Positions 16,575-24,529 of a stretch of 24,949 bases of DNA are shown here, piece after piece (the stretch's first letter is position 1; each line of letters starts with the position of its first letter). Source of the stretch: Bacteroides sp. (GTDB lineage Bacteria; Bacteroidota; Bacteroidia; Bacteroidales; Bacteroidaceae); contig DXOJ01000663.1 in assembly GCA_019412865.1 (NCBI GenBank), forward strand, positions 1 through 24,949, given 5' to 3'. Made by a program: the position numbers and the translations under genes. The notes under the pieces were generated by a model. That model had not been told where the DNA came from. It was given only the letters and a program-made list of their open reading frames with translations, and searched no databases.

Positions 16575-19500
16575 ATGTCAAAAGCACACGTACTAAAGAG
16601 GTATTCTTTTCTAATCTGGATATTATTCTTTGTTCTTTCTACCAAGGCTGAACAACAAGACTACTACTTCAGACAAATTTCTTTGGAACAGGGATTGTCA
16701 CAATCAAGAGTGCAGTGCATTTACAGAGATCATCAAGGAGTCATATGGATAGGTACCAAATGGGGATTAAATAGTTATGACCAATCTGAACTGAAAAGTT
16801 ATTTTCATGACCGGGAGCAGCCCAACTCATTGCCCGACAATTTCATTCGTTTTATTACAGAGGATCGTTTAGGCGATTTATACGTTTCTACCAATAAAGG
16901 AATTGCCATCTACAATAAAGCAGAAAATCAGTTTCAGCCATTGAAATATAACGGGAAGCCATTTAACGCTTGGTCTTATCTTCAAATAGGTGACAATTTC
17001 CTGTTTGGAGGAGAAGAAACTTTATACCAATACAATCTGACGGATAAAAGTATTACGACGATCTTCCCCGACATCGATGGAGACAAGTTAAAATGTATCA
17101 ATCGCATCTTTCAGTGGAGTCCCGATATGCTGATAACCAGCAGTAAAAAAGACGGGCTTTGGATGTACGACTTGACAAAAAAGAAAATGTATCGATGTCC
17201 ATTTGTAAAAGAGCGCGAGATAAACACCATATTTGTTGACTCTCAAAACCGGCTTTGGGTATCATTCTATGGCAAAGGAATAGCCTGTTACTCGAAAGAG
17301 GGGAAAAGGCTTTTCAGTTTATCCACCAAAAACTCCGGGCTCAACAACGATATCATTTTTGATTTTCTTGAAAAAGACAACCAACTTTGGATAGCTACTG
17401 ACGGAGGAGGTATCAACATACTTGACTTCCAGACTATGAAGTTTTCTTATCTTAAACATATTTCCGATGATGAACAATCCTTGCCAAATAACTCTATCTA
17501 CCGGCTTTATAAAGATCAGATGGACAATATATGGATAGGCAGTATACACGGAGGATTATTCGCCATCAAAAAAGTGTTCATCAAAACCTATAAAGATGTT
17601 CCACTGAACAATCCCAATGGAGTTAGCGAACGTACCGTGGTTAGCATCTTTGAAGATAAGGATACATTGCTCTGGATTGGAACAGACGGAGGAGGTATCA
17701 ACTCATTTGACCAAAAAACGAATACATTTCATCATTACCCTACTACATACGGGGAGAAAGTTACCTCTATCACAGATTTTTCTGAAAATGAGCTCTTATT
17801 ATCATGTTTTAATAAAGGGGTATTTACCTTTAATAAGAGAACCGCACAGATGCAACCTTTTCCCATTATCAATGACTCTATTTCGAAAAGAGAATTTTCA
17901 TCCGGTGATTTGGTAAATCTATATGCTACAAAAGATAATATTTACATATTAGGAGCAAAAGTCTATATCTACAACAAGCATACCCGGCAAACATCTATTC
18001 TCTACGCACCCCAAATAGACATTCAACGCCAAATAGCTATGCAGGCAATTTATTCCGACGATACGCATCTGTATCTAATGGGAACCAATAACCTGTTTAA
18101 ACTAAACTTCAAAACTAACGAACTATCTTCATTAGTCAATATGAAAGAGGGAGATGATTTCACATCGGCCTGCCGGGATGATAAAGGTAACTTCTGGATA
18201 GGAAGTAATTTCGGACTGCTCTTCTATAATAAACAGACTGGAAAAACAGAAAAAATACATACCAACTTGTTCAACAGTGTATCCAGCCTTGCCTATGATA
18301 AAAAAGGAAAAGTCTGGATAGGAGCGCAGAACATGTTCTTTGCGTATATTATCAACGAAAAACGTTTTGTTATCCTGGACGAATCCGATGGAGTTCCTTC
18401 CAACGAATTGATATTTACCCCTATTCCTGCTCTTCGTACTCCCAATCTGTATATGGGAGGTACTATGGGACTGGTACGCATTAATACGGATATTATTTTC
18501 GAAAGTAATTCGTCTCCTATTCTCAAGCTACTTGAAGTAAAACTGAATGGTAAATCAACTCTGAAACAGGTTAATAATAACTGTATTTCGATTCCCTGGA
18601 ATCATTCATCGTTCAACATTAAAGTGATTGCTGACGAAAAGAACTCCTTCCGAAAACACCTTTTCCGGTATGTCATCACAGGAAAAGACAAAATGGTGAT
18701 CGAGAGTTATCTCCAGACACTCGAATTGGGTACATTAGCATCAGGAGAATATACCATCAGCGTATCCTGCGACACCTCCAACGGTGAATGGAGCCAGCCG
18801 ATAGAGATCTTAACTATTATAGTCTCACCTCCTTGGTGGAAATCTATCTGGTTTATTATACTATGCATTTTCTTTGCATTTCTAGTGGCAGGAGTGGTCT
18901 TCTTTAGTTTGATAAGAAAAAAAGAAAATCGGCTGAAGCGTGAGATGCGGGAACACGAGAAAAAGATATATGAAGAGAAAATACGCTTCTTAATCAATAT
19001 CAGCCATGAGCTACGTACCCCTTTGACACTCATCTATGCTTCCCTGAAACGCATTCTAAATAAAGAGGTGAAGCAAGACGAGCTACCGGAATATCTACAG
19101 GGGGCATTCAAACAGGCGAATCAGATGAAAGATATTATTAACATTGTGCTTGATGCACGCAAAATGGAGGTAGGACAAGAAGTGCTACACATCTCTTCGC
19201 ATCCTTTACACAAGTGGATACAGGAAGTGGCAGAAACATTTCAAACTGCATCTAAAGCCAAAGAAATTGAAATTACATACGACTTTGACGACAGTATACA
19301 ATCTATCGCGTATGATGACACAAAATGCAAAGTTGTTCTTTCCAATCTGATTATGAATGCTTTGAAATATAGTCCTAATCAGACTCGTATTGTTATAAAA
19401 ACCATCCGTACAAATGAAAGTATACAAGTACACGTACAAGACCAGGGAATCGGATTGGATAATGTAGATATAAAGAAGCTCTTTACCCGTTTCTACCAAG

Positions 19501-20522
19501 GCAAACATAATGAGGGAGGAAGTGGTATCGGTTTATCTTATGCTAAAATGTTGATTGACTTACATGGAGGCAGGATGGGTGCTTTCAATAATAAAGACAG
19601 AGGGGCCACATTCTTTTATGAAATACCGGCTAATCTACAAGAACAAGAAGTATCATGTCCTCAACATTCCTACCTCAACGAACTTTTAAGTTCTCCGGAG
19701 GAAGAAGAGAAAATAGAATCCGGTTCTTTCTCTCTACAAGGATATTCACTGTTGATTGTAGAAGATAAACAGGACTTAAGAGAATTCTTAAAAAATGCTC
19801 TTAAGGATAAGTTCAAGAAGATCTATCAGGCAGAAAATGGATTGGTAGCGTTGGAAGTTATTAAGCAACAGCAACCGGACATTATAGTAAGTGATGTAAT
19901 GATGCCACAAATGAATGGCTATCAGCTATGCAAGGAAATTAAAGAGAATCTGAATATTAGCCATATCCCTGTCATCCTGCTTACCGCCAGAGCCGATTCT
20001 GAAAGCCAGATGTTAGGATACAAATTAGGAGCTGATGCCTATTTACCCAAACCATTTGAAATGGAAATGCTCCTTAGCGTGATCCAAAACCAGATGAGAA
20101 ATCGTGAATATATTAAATCCAGATACAGGGGCAATCAATTCATTCTGTCTCCGCAAGAGGCTACTTTCAGCAATGCGGATGAACAATTTATGATTAAATT
20201 GAATGAAATGATCGATCAGAATCTGTCTCAACCAGATTTGGATGTGAAATTCCTGACTACTCAAATGGCAATGAGCCGGACATCCTTATATAATAAGATC
20301 AAGGAACTGACCGGCATGGGAGCAAACGATTATATCAATCGTAGAAGAATCGACAAAGCAATCATTCTTTTAACTCAGTCTGACATGAGCATTACTGAAA
20401 TATCAGAGCAGGTAGGTTTCACTTATCAACGATATTTCAGTACGTTATTTAAAGAAATGAAAGGAATGACTCCTTCTCAATTCAGAGCACAACACGGTTG
20501 CACCCAACAACAATCAGAATAG
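16575..20522 (+). CDS. Hybrid two-component system regulator (HTCS) of the susC operon
   Basis: The 1315-residue protein carries a whole signalling chain. A signal peptide (about 1-25) leads to a periplasmic sensor of repeated two-component propeller blades (recurring LWIGTDGGGIN, IWIGSIHGGL and similar) and a Y_Y_Y domain (about 676-750). A membrane helix (about 756-779) follows, then the HisKA domain with SHELRTPL and phospho-acceptor His811, the ATPase domain (GIGLDNVDIKKLF, GGSGIGLSYA), a receiver (about 1055-1170) with SDVMMP and phospho-acceptor Asp1107 and the conserved Lys in YLPKPF, and an AraC-type DNA-binding domain (about 1211-1310). HTCS proteins bind a specific oligosaccharide directly and switch on the adjacent locus. 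ATG 16575 is chosen because the longer in-frame TTG start lies within the promoter. It presumably activates the divergent susC operon and the gene at 20710. Confidence 0.95.
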   Translation: MSKAHVLKRYSFLIWILFFVLSTKAEQQDYYFRQISLEQGLSQSRVQCIYRDHQGVIWIGTKWGLNSYDQSELKSYFHDREQPNSLPDNFIRFITEDRLGDLYVSTNKGIAIYNKAENQFQPLKYNGKPFNAWSYLQIGDNFLFGGEETLYQYNLTDKSITTIFPDIDGDKLKCINRIFQWSPDMLITSSKKDGLWMYDLTKKKMYRCPFVKEREINTIFVDSQNRLWVSFYGKGIACYSKEGKRLFSLSTKNSGLNNDIIFDFLEKDNQLWIATDGGGINILDFQTMKFSYLKHISDDEQSLPNNSIYRLYKDQMDNIWIGSIHGGLFAIKKVFIKTYKDVPLNNPNGVSERTVVSIFEDKDTLLWIGTDGGGINSFDQKTNTFHHYPTTYGEKVTSITDFSENELLLSCFNKGVFTFNKRTAQMQPFPIINDSISKREFSSGDLVNLYATKDNIYILGAKVYIYNKHTRQTSILYAPQIDIQRQIAMQAIYSDDTHLYLMGTNNLFKLNFKTNELSSLVNMKEGDDFTSACRDDKGNFWIGSNFGLLFYNKQTGKTEKIHTNLFNSVSSLAYDKKGKVWIGAQNMFFAYIINEKRFVILDESDGVPSNELIFTPIPALRTPNLYMGGTMGLVRINTDIIFESNSSPILKLLEVKLNGKSTLKQVNNNCISIPWNHSSFNIKVIADEKNSFRKHLFRYVITGKDKMVIESYLQTLELGTLASGEYTISVSCDTSNGEWSQPIEILTIIVSPPWWKSIWFIILCIFFAFLVAGVVFFSLIRKKENRLKREMREHEKKIYEEKIRFLINISHELRTPLTLIYASLKRILNKEVKQDELPEYLQGAFKQANQMKDIINIVLDARKMEVGQEVLHISSHPLHKWIQEVAETFQTASKAKEIEITYDFDDSIQSIAYDDTKCKVVLSNLIMNALKYSPNQTRIVIKTIRTNESIQVHVQDQGIGLDNVDIKKLFTRFYQGKHNEGGSGIGLSYAKMLIDLHGGRMGAFNNKDRGATFFYEIPANLQEQEVSCPQHSYLNELLSSPEEEEKIESGSFSLQGYSLLIVEDKQDLREFLKNALKDKFKKIYQAENGLVALEVIKQQQPDIIVSDVMMPQMNGYQLCKEIKENLNISHIPVILLTARADSESQMLGYKLGADAYLPKPFEMEMLLSVIQNQMRNREYIKSRYRGNQFILSPQEATFSNADEQFMIKLNEMIDQNLSQPDLDVKFLTTQMAMSRTSLYNKIKELTGMGANDYINRRRIDKAIILLTQSDMSITEISEQVGFTYQRYFSTLFKEMKGMTPSQFRAQHGCTQQQSE

Positions 20523-20656
20523 ATTCAGCACTTTAGTTTATCATTTATATAGAAATTATACTTCCCGGAACAGAGCGATTAAGATTTCCAGTGCAGATTT
20601 GAACGTTTCATGATTTGAAATGACTAAAATCTGATGAGTAGAATAAAGCATTCGAC

Positions 20657-20664
20657 TACTTTTG
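20657..20664 (+). promoter_or_regulatory. -7 promoter element of the secreted GH16-like gene
   Basis: TACTTTTG matches TAnnTTTG. No good TTTG is found 19-21 bases upstream, so the promoter may need an activator. It argues against a start at the in-frame TTG 20662, which lies inside it, and for ATG 20710. Confidence 0.5.
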
Positions 20665-20709
20665 CAGCAAGCAATTGATAGAAAACGAATACACTTAAAT
20701 TCAATTATT

Positions 20710-21417
20710 ATGAGAAACTACTATTTAACTCTGTTGCTAATATGCATTTACGGCATTTGCTTTGCACAGCAACAGACCAATGACATCAGTACTAAAAATC
20801 CGCCAAACAAAGAATGGAACTTCAACAATCTGGATGGATGGAAATACGGACATCAGGATAACAACCCGGATAATCAATGCATATTAGAGAATGGTTACTT
20901 ACGGATCTTTACACGGGCTAACTCGGTGGATCGGAAAAAGGTTCACACTGTAGAACGGATTTATACAACAGGAAGATATACCTGGCGTACTCATATCCCG
21001 CAAATGGGAATAGGAGATCAATGTAGCGTGGGTTCGTGGATATACCATGACGACCAACATGAATTGGATTTTGAAGTCGGATATGGTAAAGATACAGTTC
21101 GCAAGGAGTTAAATGCAGCTCCGGACGAAATGATTGCTTATATGACATCGCAGGCATATCCTTTTTCTTCCGTTCCTGTAGTAATCAAGACCGGATGGCA
21201 TCTGTTCGAGATTGATCTGACATTAAAAAACGGGAACTATTACATCACCTGGTTAATAGACAACGAGCCCAAACATGAACTCCAACTGGAATTTGGGAAA
21301 GACATTGCATTCCATATTTTTTGCAGTGTAGAGAATCTTAAATTTATTGGAGAACAACCGGCACAGCAGGAAAATTCCGGATTGTTTGATTTCGTCAGAT
21401 ATACATATCATGACTAA
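20710..21417 (+). CDS. Secreted single-domain GH16-like (concanavalin-fold) protein
   Basis: The 235-residue protein has a signal peptide (about 1-20, GICFAQ) with no proper lipobox, so it is probably soluble. The rest is one jelly-roll domain with ELDFE at 118-122, matching the GH16 ExDxE catalytic signature, and segments TGRYTWRTHIPQMGIGDQ, AYMTSQAYPFSS, SVENLKFIGEQPA and LFDFVRYTY that line up with domain 1 of the BACON lipoprotein (SGRYEWRIYVPKFGMND, LVTSQANPFFS, SVENLYGMGDHAA, LFDYLEYVPY). It may be a beta-glucan- or galactan-type hydrolase, or a binding protein; its similarity to known GH16 members beyond the motif cannot be judged here. It lies 187 bases after the HTCS gene and is followed by a terminator, so it forms its own unit of the locus. 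ATG 20710 is preferred over the upstream TTG. Confidence 0.7.
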   Translation: MRNYYLTLLLICIYGICFAQQQTNDISTKNPPNKEWNFNNLDGWKYGHQDNNPDNQCILENGYLRIFTRANSVDRKKVHTVERIYTTGRYTWRTHIPQMGIGDQCSVGSWIYHDDQHELDFEVGYGKDTVRKELNAAPDEMIAYMTSQAYPFSSVPVVIKTGWHLFEIDLTLKNGNYYITWLIDNEPKHELQLEFGKDIAFHIFCSVENLKFIGEQPAQQENSGLFDFVRYTYHD

Positions 21418-21428
21418 ATATCAAATAG

Positions 21429-21462
21429 CCCTCGCTACAAATCTGTAACGAGGGTATTTTTT
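21429..21462 (+). terminator. Intrinsic terminator of the secreted GH16-like gene
   Basis: CCCTCGCTACA (21429-21439) pairs with TGTAACGAGGG (21444-21454) with one mismatch around a four-base loop, followed by a run of six T (21457-21462). A second hairpin (21463-21469 with 21476-21482) lies just beyond, between the convergent genes, and may help stop ahpF transcription. Confidence 0.8.
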
Positions 21463-21526
21463 AGAGGAGTCATTCCTCCTCTTGCTAATGTTATGTTTAT
21501 GTGCTTTTTATATCTGAATATGTCAA

Positions 21527-23077
21527 TCAGATAATCCCCCTCACTCGGTCATCGAATGCAGAAAGTGCAGCTTTCGCTCCTTCGCCCATAGAGATAATGA
21601 TTTGCTTATAAGGAACCGTAGAAACATCTCCGGCTGCATAGATACCCGTCACATTCGTACGGCAATGTGCATCAATCATGATTTCGCCCGGTCGGTTGGT
21701 TTCCACTATGTCGCGGAATACACTGCTATTCGCAGAAAGCCCGATCTGTACAAATACACCATCCAACTCAACCAAACGTTCTTCTTCCGTTTTACGATCT
21801 TTGATGCGCAGGGCAGTCAGTTTATCACCATTTCCTATCACTTCCGTGGTCTGTGAACTTACAAACACTTCCACGTTCGGCAATGATTTAAGTCGATCTT
21901 GAAGTACACTGTCCGCTTTCAGCTCATCCATAAATTCAAAAACAGTCACTTTGGAGCAGATACCAGCCAAGTCAATGGCTGCCTCAATGCCGGAATTTCC
22001 TCCACCTACTACTGCTACATGCTTTCCCTTATAAAACGGCCCATCACAATGAGGGCAGAAAGCAATACCACGACCTATATATTCGGCTTCTCCCGGAACA
22101 TTCAGTTTACGCCAGCTTGCACCAGTTGCAATAATCAGTGCCGGAGCCAGGAATTTCTCCCCAACAGAGGTAGTGATCTGCTTTTGTTTTCCAACCACTT
22201 CTACTTTCTCTATTTTACGATGTTCCAATAAATCTACCGGATAACGCAGTAAATGAGTTTTCAAATTATTAGCAAGTTCATTTCCCGTGGTTTCTGGGAC
22301 AGAAATCAGATTCTCAATGCCGACAGTTTCCTTTACTTGCCCTCCGATGCGTTCGGCTACAATAGCCACACGCAGCCCCTTACGAGCTGAATAAATAGCG
22401 GACGATACTCCGGCAGGACCTCCACCAGCTACAATCACATCATACTCTTTCACCTCATTCATCGCTTTGGTATCGTCAATACCATATTGTTCCTCCAGCT
22501 TGGCGAGCAGCTCACTGAATTCGCCACGACCTACATGAAGCAGCTTTCCATCGGCAAATACAGAAGGTACTCCCTGTATCTTCAATGCATCTACTTCATC
22601 CTGATAAAGTGCGCCGTCTACCATTTCGTGAGTAATGGCAGGATTCAGCGTTGTCATTGCATTGAGAGCCTGTACCACGTCAGGACAATTCGTGCAAGTC
22701 AGTGAGACGTAAGTAACTAAGTGTATAGGACCTTTCAGTGCTTTCACACGGTTACAAACAGCCTCATCGGGAAAGTTCTTCCCTTTACCATCCAGATTGA
22801 GGATAGCAAGCAGCAAAGAAGTAAATTCGTGTCCGTTCGGAATACCGCGGAAAGTAATTCCTGTGGCGTTACCATTCTTTAATAAAGTAAATTTCAGCCC
22901 GTTTCCTTCATTCACCGAATAAGTGATATGATCGGAACAGTCTGCCACATCTCCCAAAAGTTCCAGCAGTTCAGCACGATTCTCATGACTGGACGATACG
23001 GATATATCAAAAGCGAAATTTGCCTCCAGTCCGGCAAAGATACCCTTCAGTTGTTCTTTTAATGCAGATTCTAACAT
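21527..23077 (-). CDS. ahpF: Alkyl hydroperoxide reductase subunit F (NADH:peroxiredoxin oxidoreductase)
   Basis: The 516-residue flavoprotein passes electrons from NADH to AhpC in the cytoplasm. The N-terminal tandem thioredoxin-fold region (about 1-200) has the active CTNC pair at Cys128/Cys131. After a linker come the FAD site GGGPAG at 218-223, the redox pair CPHC at Cys341/Cys344 and the NADH site [12 protein letters not shown] at 356-367, followed by the late [12 protein letters not shown] flavin motif. Length and order match standard AhpF. The start is supported by a strong AAGGAG ribosome site 8-10 bases before ATG, uncommon in this genus. It is 147 bases downstream of ahpC, past a terminator-like hairpin, and no promoter consensus was found in between, so it probably depends on read-through from ahpC. 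Confidence 0.97.
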   Translation of the reverse strand: MLESALKEQLKGIFAGLEANFAFDISVSSSHENRAELLELLGDVADCSDHITYSVNEGNGLKFTLLKNGNATGITFRGIPNGHEFTSLLLAILNLDGKGKNFPDEAVCNRVKALKGPIHLVTYVSLTCTNCPDVVQALNAMTTLNPAITHEMVDGALYQDEVDALKIQGVPSVFADGKLLHVGRGEFSELLAKLEEQYGIDDTKAMNEVKEYDVIVAGGGPAGVSSAIYSARKGLRVAIVAERIGGQVKETVGIENLISVPETTGNELANNLKTHLLRYPVDLLEHRKIEKVEVVGKQKQITTSVGEKFLAPALIIATGASWRKLNVPGEAEYIGRGIAFCPHCDGPFYKGKHVAVVGGGNSGIEAAIDLAGICSKVTVFEFMDELKADSVLQDRLKSLPNVEVFVSSQTTEVIGNGDKLTALRIKDRKTEEERLVELDGVFVQIGLSANSSVFRDIVETNRPGEIMIDAHCRTNVTGIYAAGDVSTVPYKQIIISMGEGAKAALSAFDDRVRGII

Positions 23078-23164
23078 ACTTTTTCTCCTTTATTGTTTCT
23101 TCTCTCGCTTATTCTTTTCTCTCTCTTTTTTCTCTTCATTACTTGTACTCTCTCTCCACTGCTT

Positions 23165-23197
23165 AAAAAAGGCCGGCAGCGTTTCCCGTTACCGGCC
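23165..23197 (-). terminator. Terminator-like hairpin between ahpC and ahpF
   Basis: On the minus strand the 27 bases 23171-23197 fold into an 11-base-pair stem (one mismatch, one G-U) around GGAAA, followed by six T (complement of 23165-23170). It begins 27 bases after the ahpC stop and probably ends most ahpC transcripts, letting a fraction continue into ahpF. Confidence 0.75.
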
Positions 23198-23224
23198 TTT
23201 CGTCATCACCATTATCAAGATCTA

Positions 23225-23791
23225 TCAAATCTTACCTACCAGGTCAATGCTTGGTTTCAGGGTAGACTCACCCTTCTTCCATTTAGCCGGGCAAACTTCT
23301 CCGTCATGGCTGGCTACAAACTGTGCAGCTTCCACTTTACGAAGCAATTCACTTGCATCACGGCCAATATTGTTATCATTCAGTTCCACCACTTTAATCT
23401 TTCCTTCCGGATTGACAACAAATGTACCGCGATAAGCCATACCTTCTTCTTCGATATATACACCCAGTGCACGGCTCAAAGCGCCAGTCGGGTCTGCCAA
23501 CATCGGGTATTGAATCTTGCGAATGCTTTCAGAAGCATCATGCCAAGCTTTGTGCACGAAATGAGAGTCAGTACTTACCGAATAGATCTCTACACCCATC
23601 GCCTTGAACTGATCGTACTTTTCAGCCATATCCACCAATTCAGTAGGACATACGAAAGTAAAGTCAGCAGGATAGAAGAAAAGAATCGCCCATTTACCTT
23701 TCAGGTCATTGTTGGTTACAGTCTTGAAAGCTCCGTTGTGAAAAGCCTGAACGCTGAATTCAGGAAGTTGAGAATTTAAAATTGGTTCCAT
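23225..23791 (-). CDS. ahpC: Alkyl hydroperoxide reductase subunit C (2-Cys peroxiredoxin)
   Basis: The 188-residue protein is a typical 2-Cys peroxiredoxin of the AhpC group: FYPADFTFVCPTE with peroxidatic Cys48 and GEVCPAKW with resolving Cys167, plus the C-terminal SIDLVGKI shared with enterobacterial AhpC. It reduces hydrogen peroxide and organic hydroperoxides in the cytoplasm, then is recycled by AhpF encoded next. Full length, nothing missing. A consensus promoter lies about 80 bases upstream, with inverted repeats at and just after it that could serve a peroxide-responsive regulator such as OxyR, known to control ahpCF in Bacteroides. Confidence 0.97.
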   Translation of the reverse strand: MEPILNSQLPEFSVQAFHNGAFKTVTNNDLKGKWAILFFYPADFTFVCPTELVDMAEKYDQFKAMGVEIYSVSTDSHFVHKAWHDASESIRKIQYPMLADPTGALSRALGVYIEEEGMAYRGTFVVNPEGKIKVVELNDNNIGRDASELLRKVEAAQFVASHDGEVCPAKWKKGESTLKPSIDLVGKI

Positions 23792-23834
23792 AATCTTTAT
23801 TGCTTTTATTGTTATTAATTGATTTGACTTATAA

Positions 23835-23869
23835 CATCAGAAACAATGTTTTGTTTTTTGTTTCTGATG
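23835..23869 (-). repeat. Perfect inverted repeat in the ahpC leader
   Basis: CATCAGAAACA (23835-23845) and TGTTTCTGATG (23859-23869) are exact reverse complements separated by 13 AT-rich bases. The right arm touches the ahpC -7 box, so the repeat covers the expected transcription start. It could be an operator or a 5' stem-loop in the mRNA. Confidence 0.7.
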
Positions 23870-23902
23870 CAAAGATAAAGGCAGAACCCCCGCCTTTGCA
23901 AA
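23870..23902 (-). promoter_or_regulatory. ahpC promoter
   Basis: On the minus strand TTTG (23899-23902), a 21-base spacer and TATCTTTG (23870-23877) match the Bacteroides consensus. The spacer contains an inverted repeat AAAGGC (23877-23882) / GCCTTT (23892-23897) that touches both promoter boxes and could bind a regulator. Confidence 0.8.
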
Positions 23903-23959
23903 AAAAGCCCAATCGAATATTTCTATGCGGTGATAGATGAAATTAATAAAAGCATTTTA

Positions 23960-23967
23960 TACCTTTG
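23960..23967 (+). promoter_or_regulatory. -7 promoter element of the Nudix gene
   Basis: TACCTTTG matches the -7 consensus, 37 bases before the ATG at 24005. No clear -33 box was found. It places transcription start after the alternative upstream ATG at 23930, so the shorter protein is preferred. Confidence 0.55.
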
Positions 23968-24004
23968 CATGCATAAACAAAAAAACTGGAAAATATATAC
24001 GATT

Positions 24005-24529
24005 ATGGAACATCCTCTTGACCAATTCTTATATTGCCCTAAATGTGGTTCCTCTCATTTTGAGATTAACAACGAGAAATCTAAAAAATGTGCAGATTGC
24101 GGCTTTGTCTATTATTTCAATCCTTCTGCCGCCACAGTAGCACTCATCTTGAATGAGAAAAATGAACTGTTTGTCTGCCGGCGTGCTAAAGAGCCGGCAA
24201 AGGGAACTCTCGACCTTCCCGGCGGATTCATCGATATGAACGAGACAGGCGAAGAAGGTGTTGCCCGCGAAGTACTGGAAGAAACAGGGCTGAAAGTAAA
24301 AAAAGCCGTTTACCAGTTCACACTTCCCAATATTTATGTTTATTCAGGTTTCCCTGTACATACTCTCGATATGTTTTTCCTCTGCACTGTAGAAGACATG
24401 AGCCATTTCTCCGCCATGGATGATGTAGCAGATTCTTTCTTCCTACCTCTCTCCGAGATTCATCCGGAAGATTTTGGGTTGGATTCTATCCGTCGCGGAC
24501 TTAGCTTGTTTCTAGCTCAATGCCGCTAA
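24005..24529 (+). CDS. Nudix hydrolase with N-terminal zinc ribbon
   Basis: With start ATG 24005 the protein has 174 residues. It begins with a zinc ribbon (Cys11, Cys14, Cys29, Cys32) and continues with a Nudix fold whose box fits GX5EX7REUXEEXGU exactly from Gly74 to Leu96 (Glu80, Arg88, Glu89, Glu92, Glu93, Gly95). Nudix enzymes cleave nucleoside diphosphates linked to another group; the zinc ribbon recalls NADH pyrophosphatase (NudC), but the protein is shorter and the NudC-specific SQPWPFPxS motif is not seen. Possible substrates are ADP-ribose, NADH or nucleotide sugars. An in-frame ATG at 23930 would add 25 residues but lies upstream of the -7 box. It is divergent from ahpC and shares its upstream region. 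Confidence 0.9.
   Translation: MEHPLDQFLYCPKCGSSHFEINNEKSKKCADCGFVYYFNPSAATVALILNEKNELFVCRRAKEPAKGTLDLPGGFIDMNETGEEGVAREVLEETGLKVKKAVYQFTLPNIYVYSGFPVHTLDMFFLCTVEDMSHFSAMDDVADSFFLPLSEIHPEDFGLDSIRRGLSLFLAQCR

Noticed and set aside
20662..20709. TTG start adding 16 residues to the secreted GH16-like protein
   Set aside because: The codon falls in the TACTTTTG promoter box, and the extra residues would place charged sequence before a normal signal peptide.
23093..23779. Open frame of 228 codons on the + strand opposite ahpC
   Set aside because: It lies antisense to the well-supported ahpC gene, its product is low-complexity Phe/Ser/Leu-rich at the start (from the polypyrimidine tract), and it has no recognisable motif.
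23930..24004. ATG start adding 25 residues to the Nudix protein
   Set aside because: It lies upstream of a -7 box at 23960-23967, and homologous zinc-ribbon Nudix proteins begin just before the first CxxC, as ATG 24005 gives.
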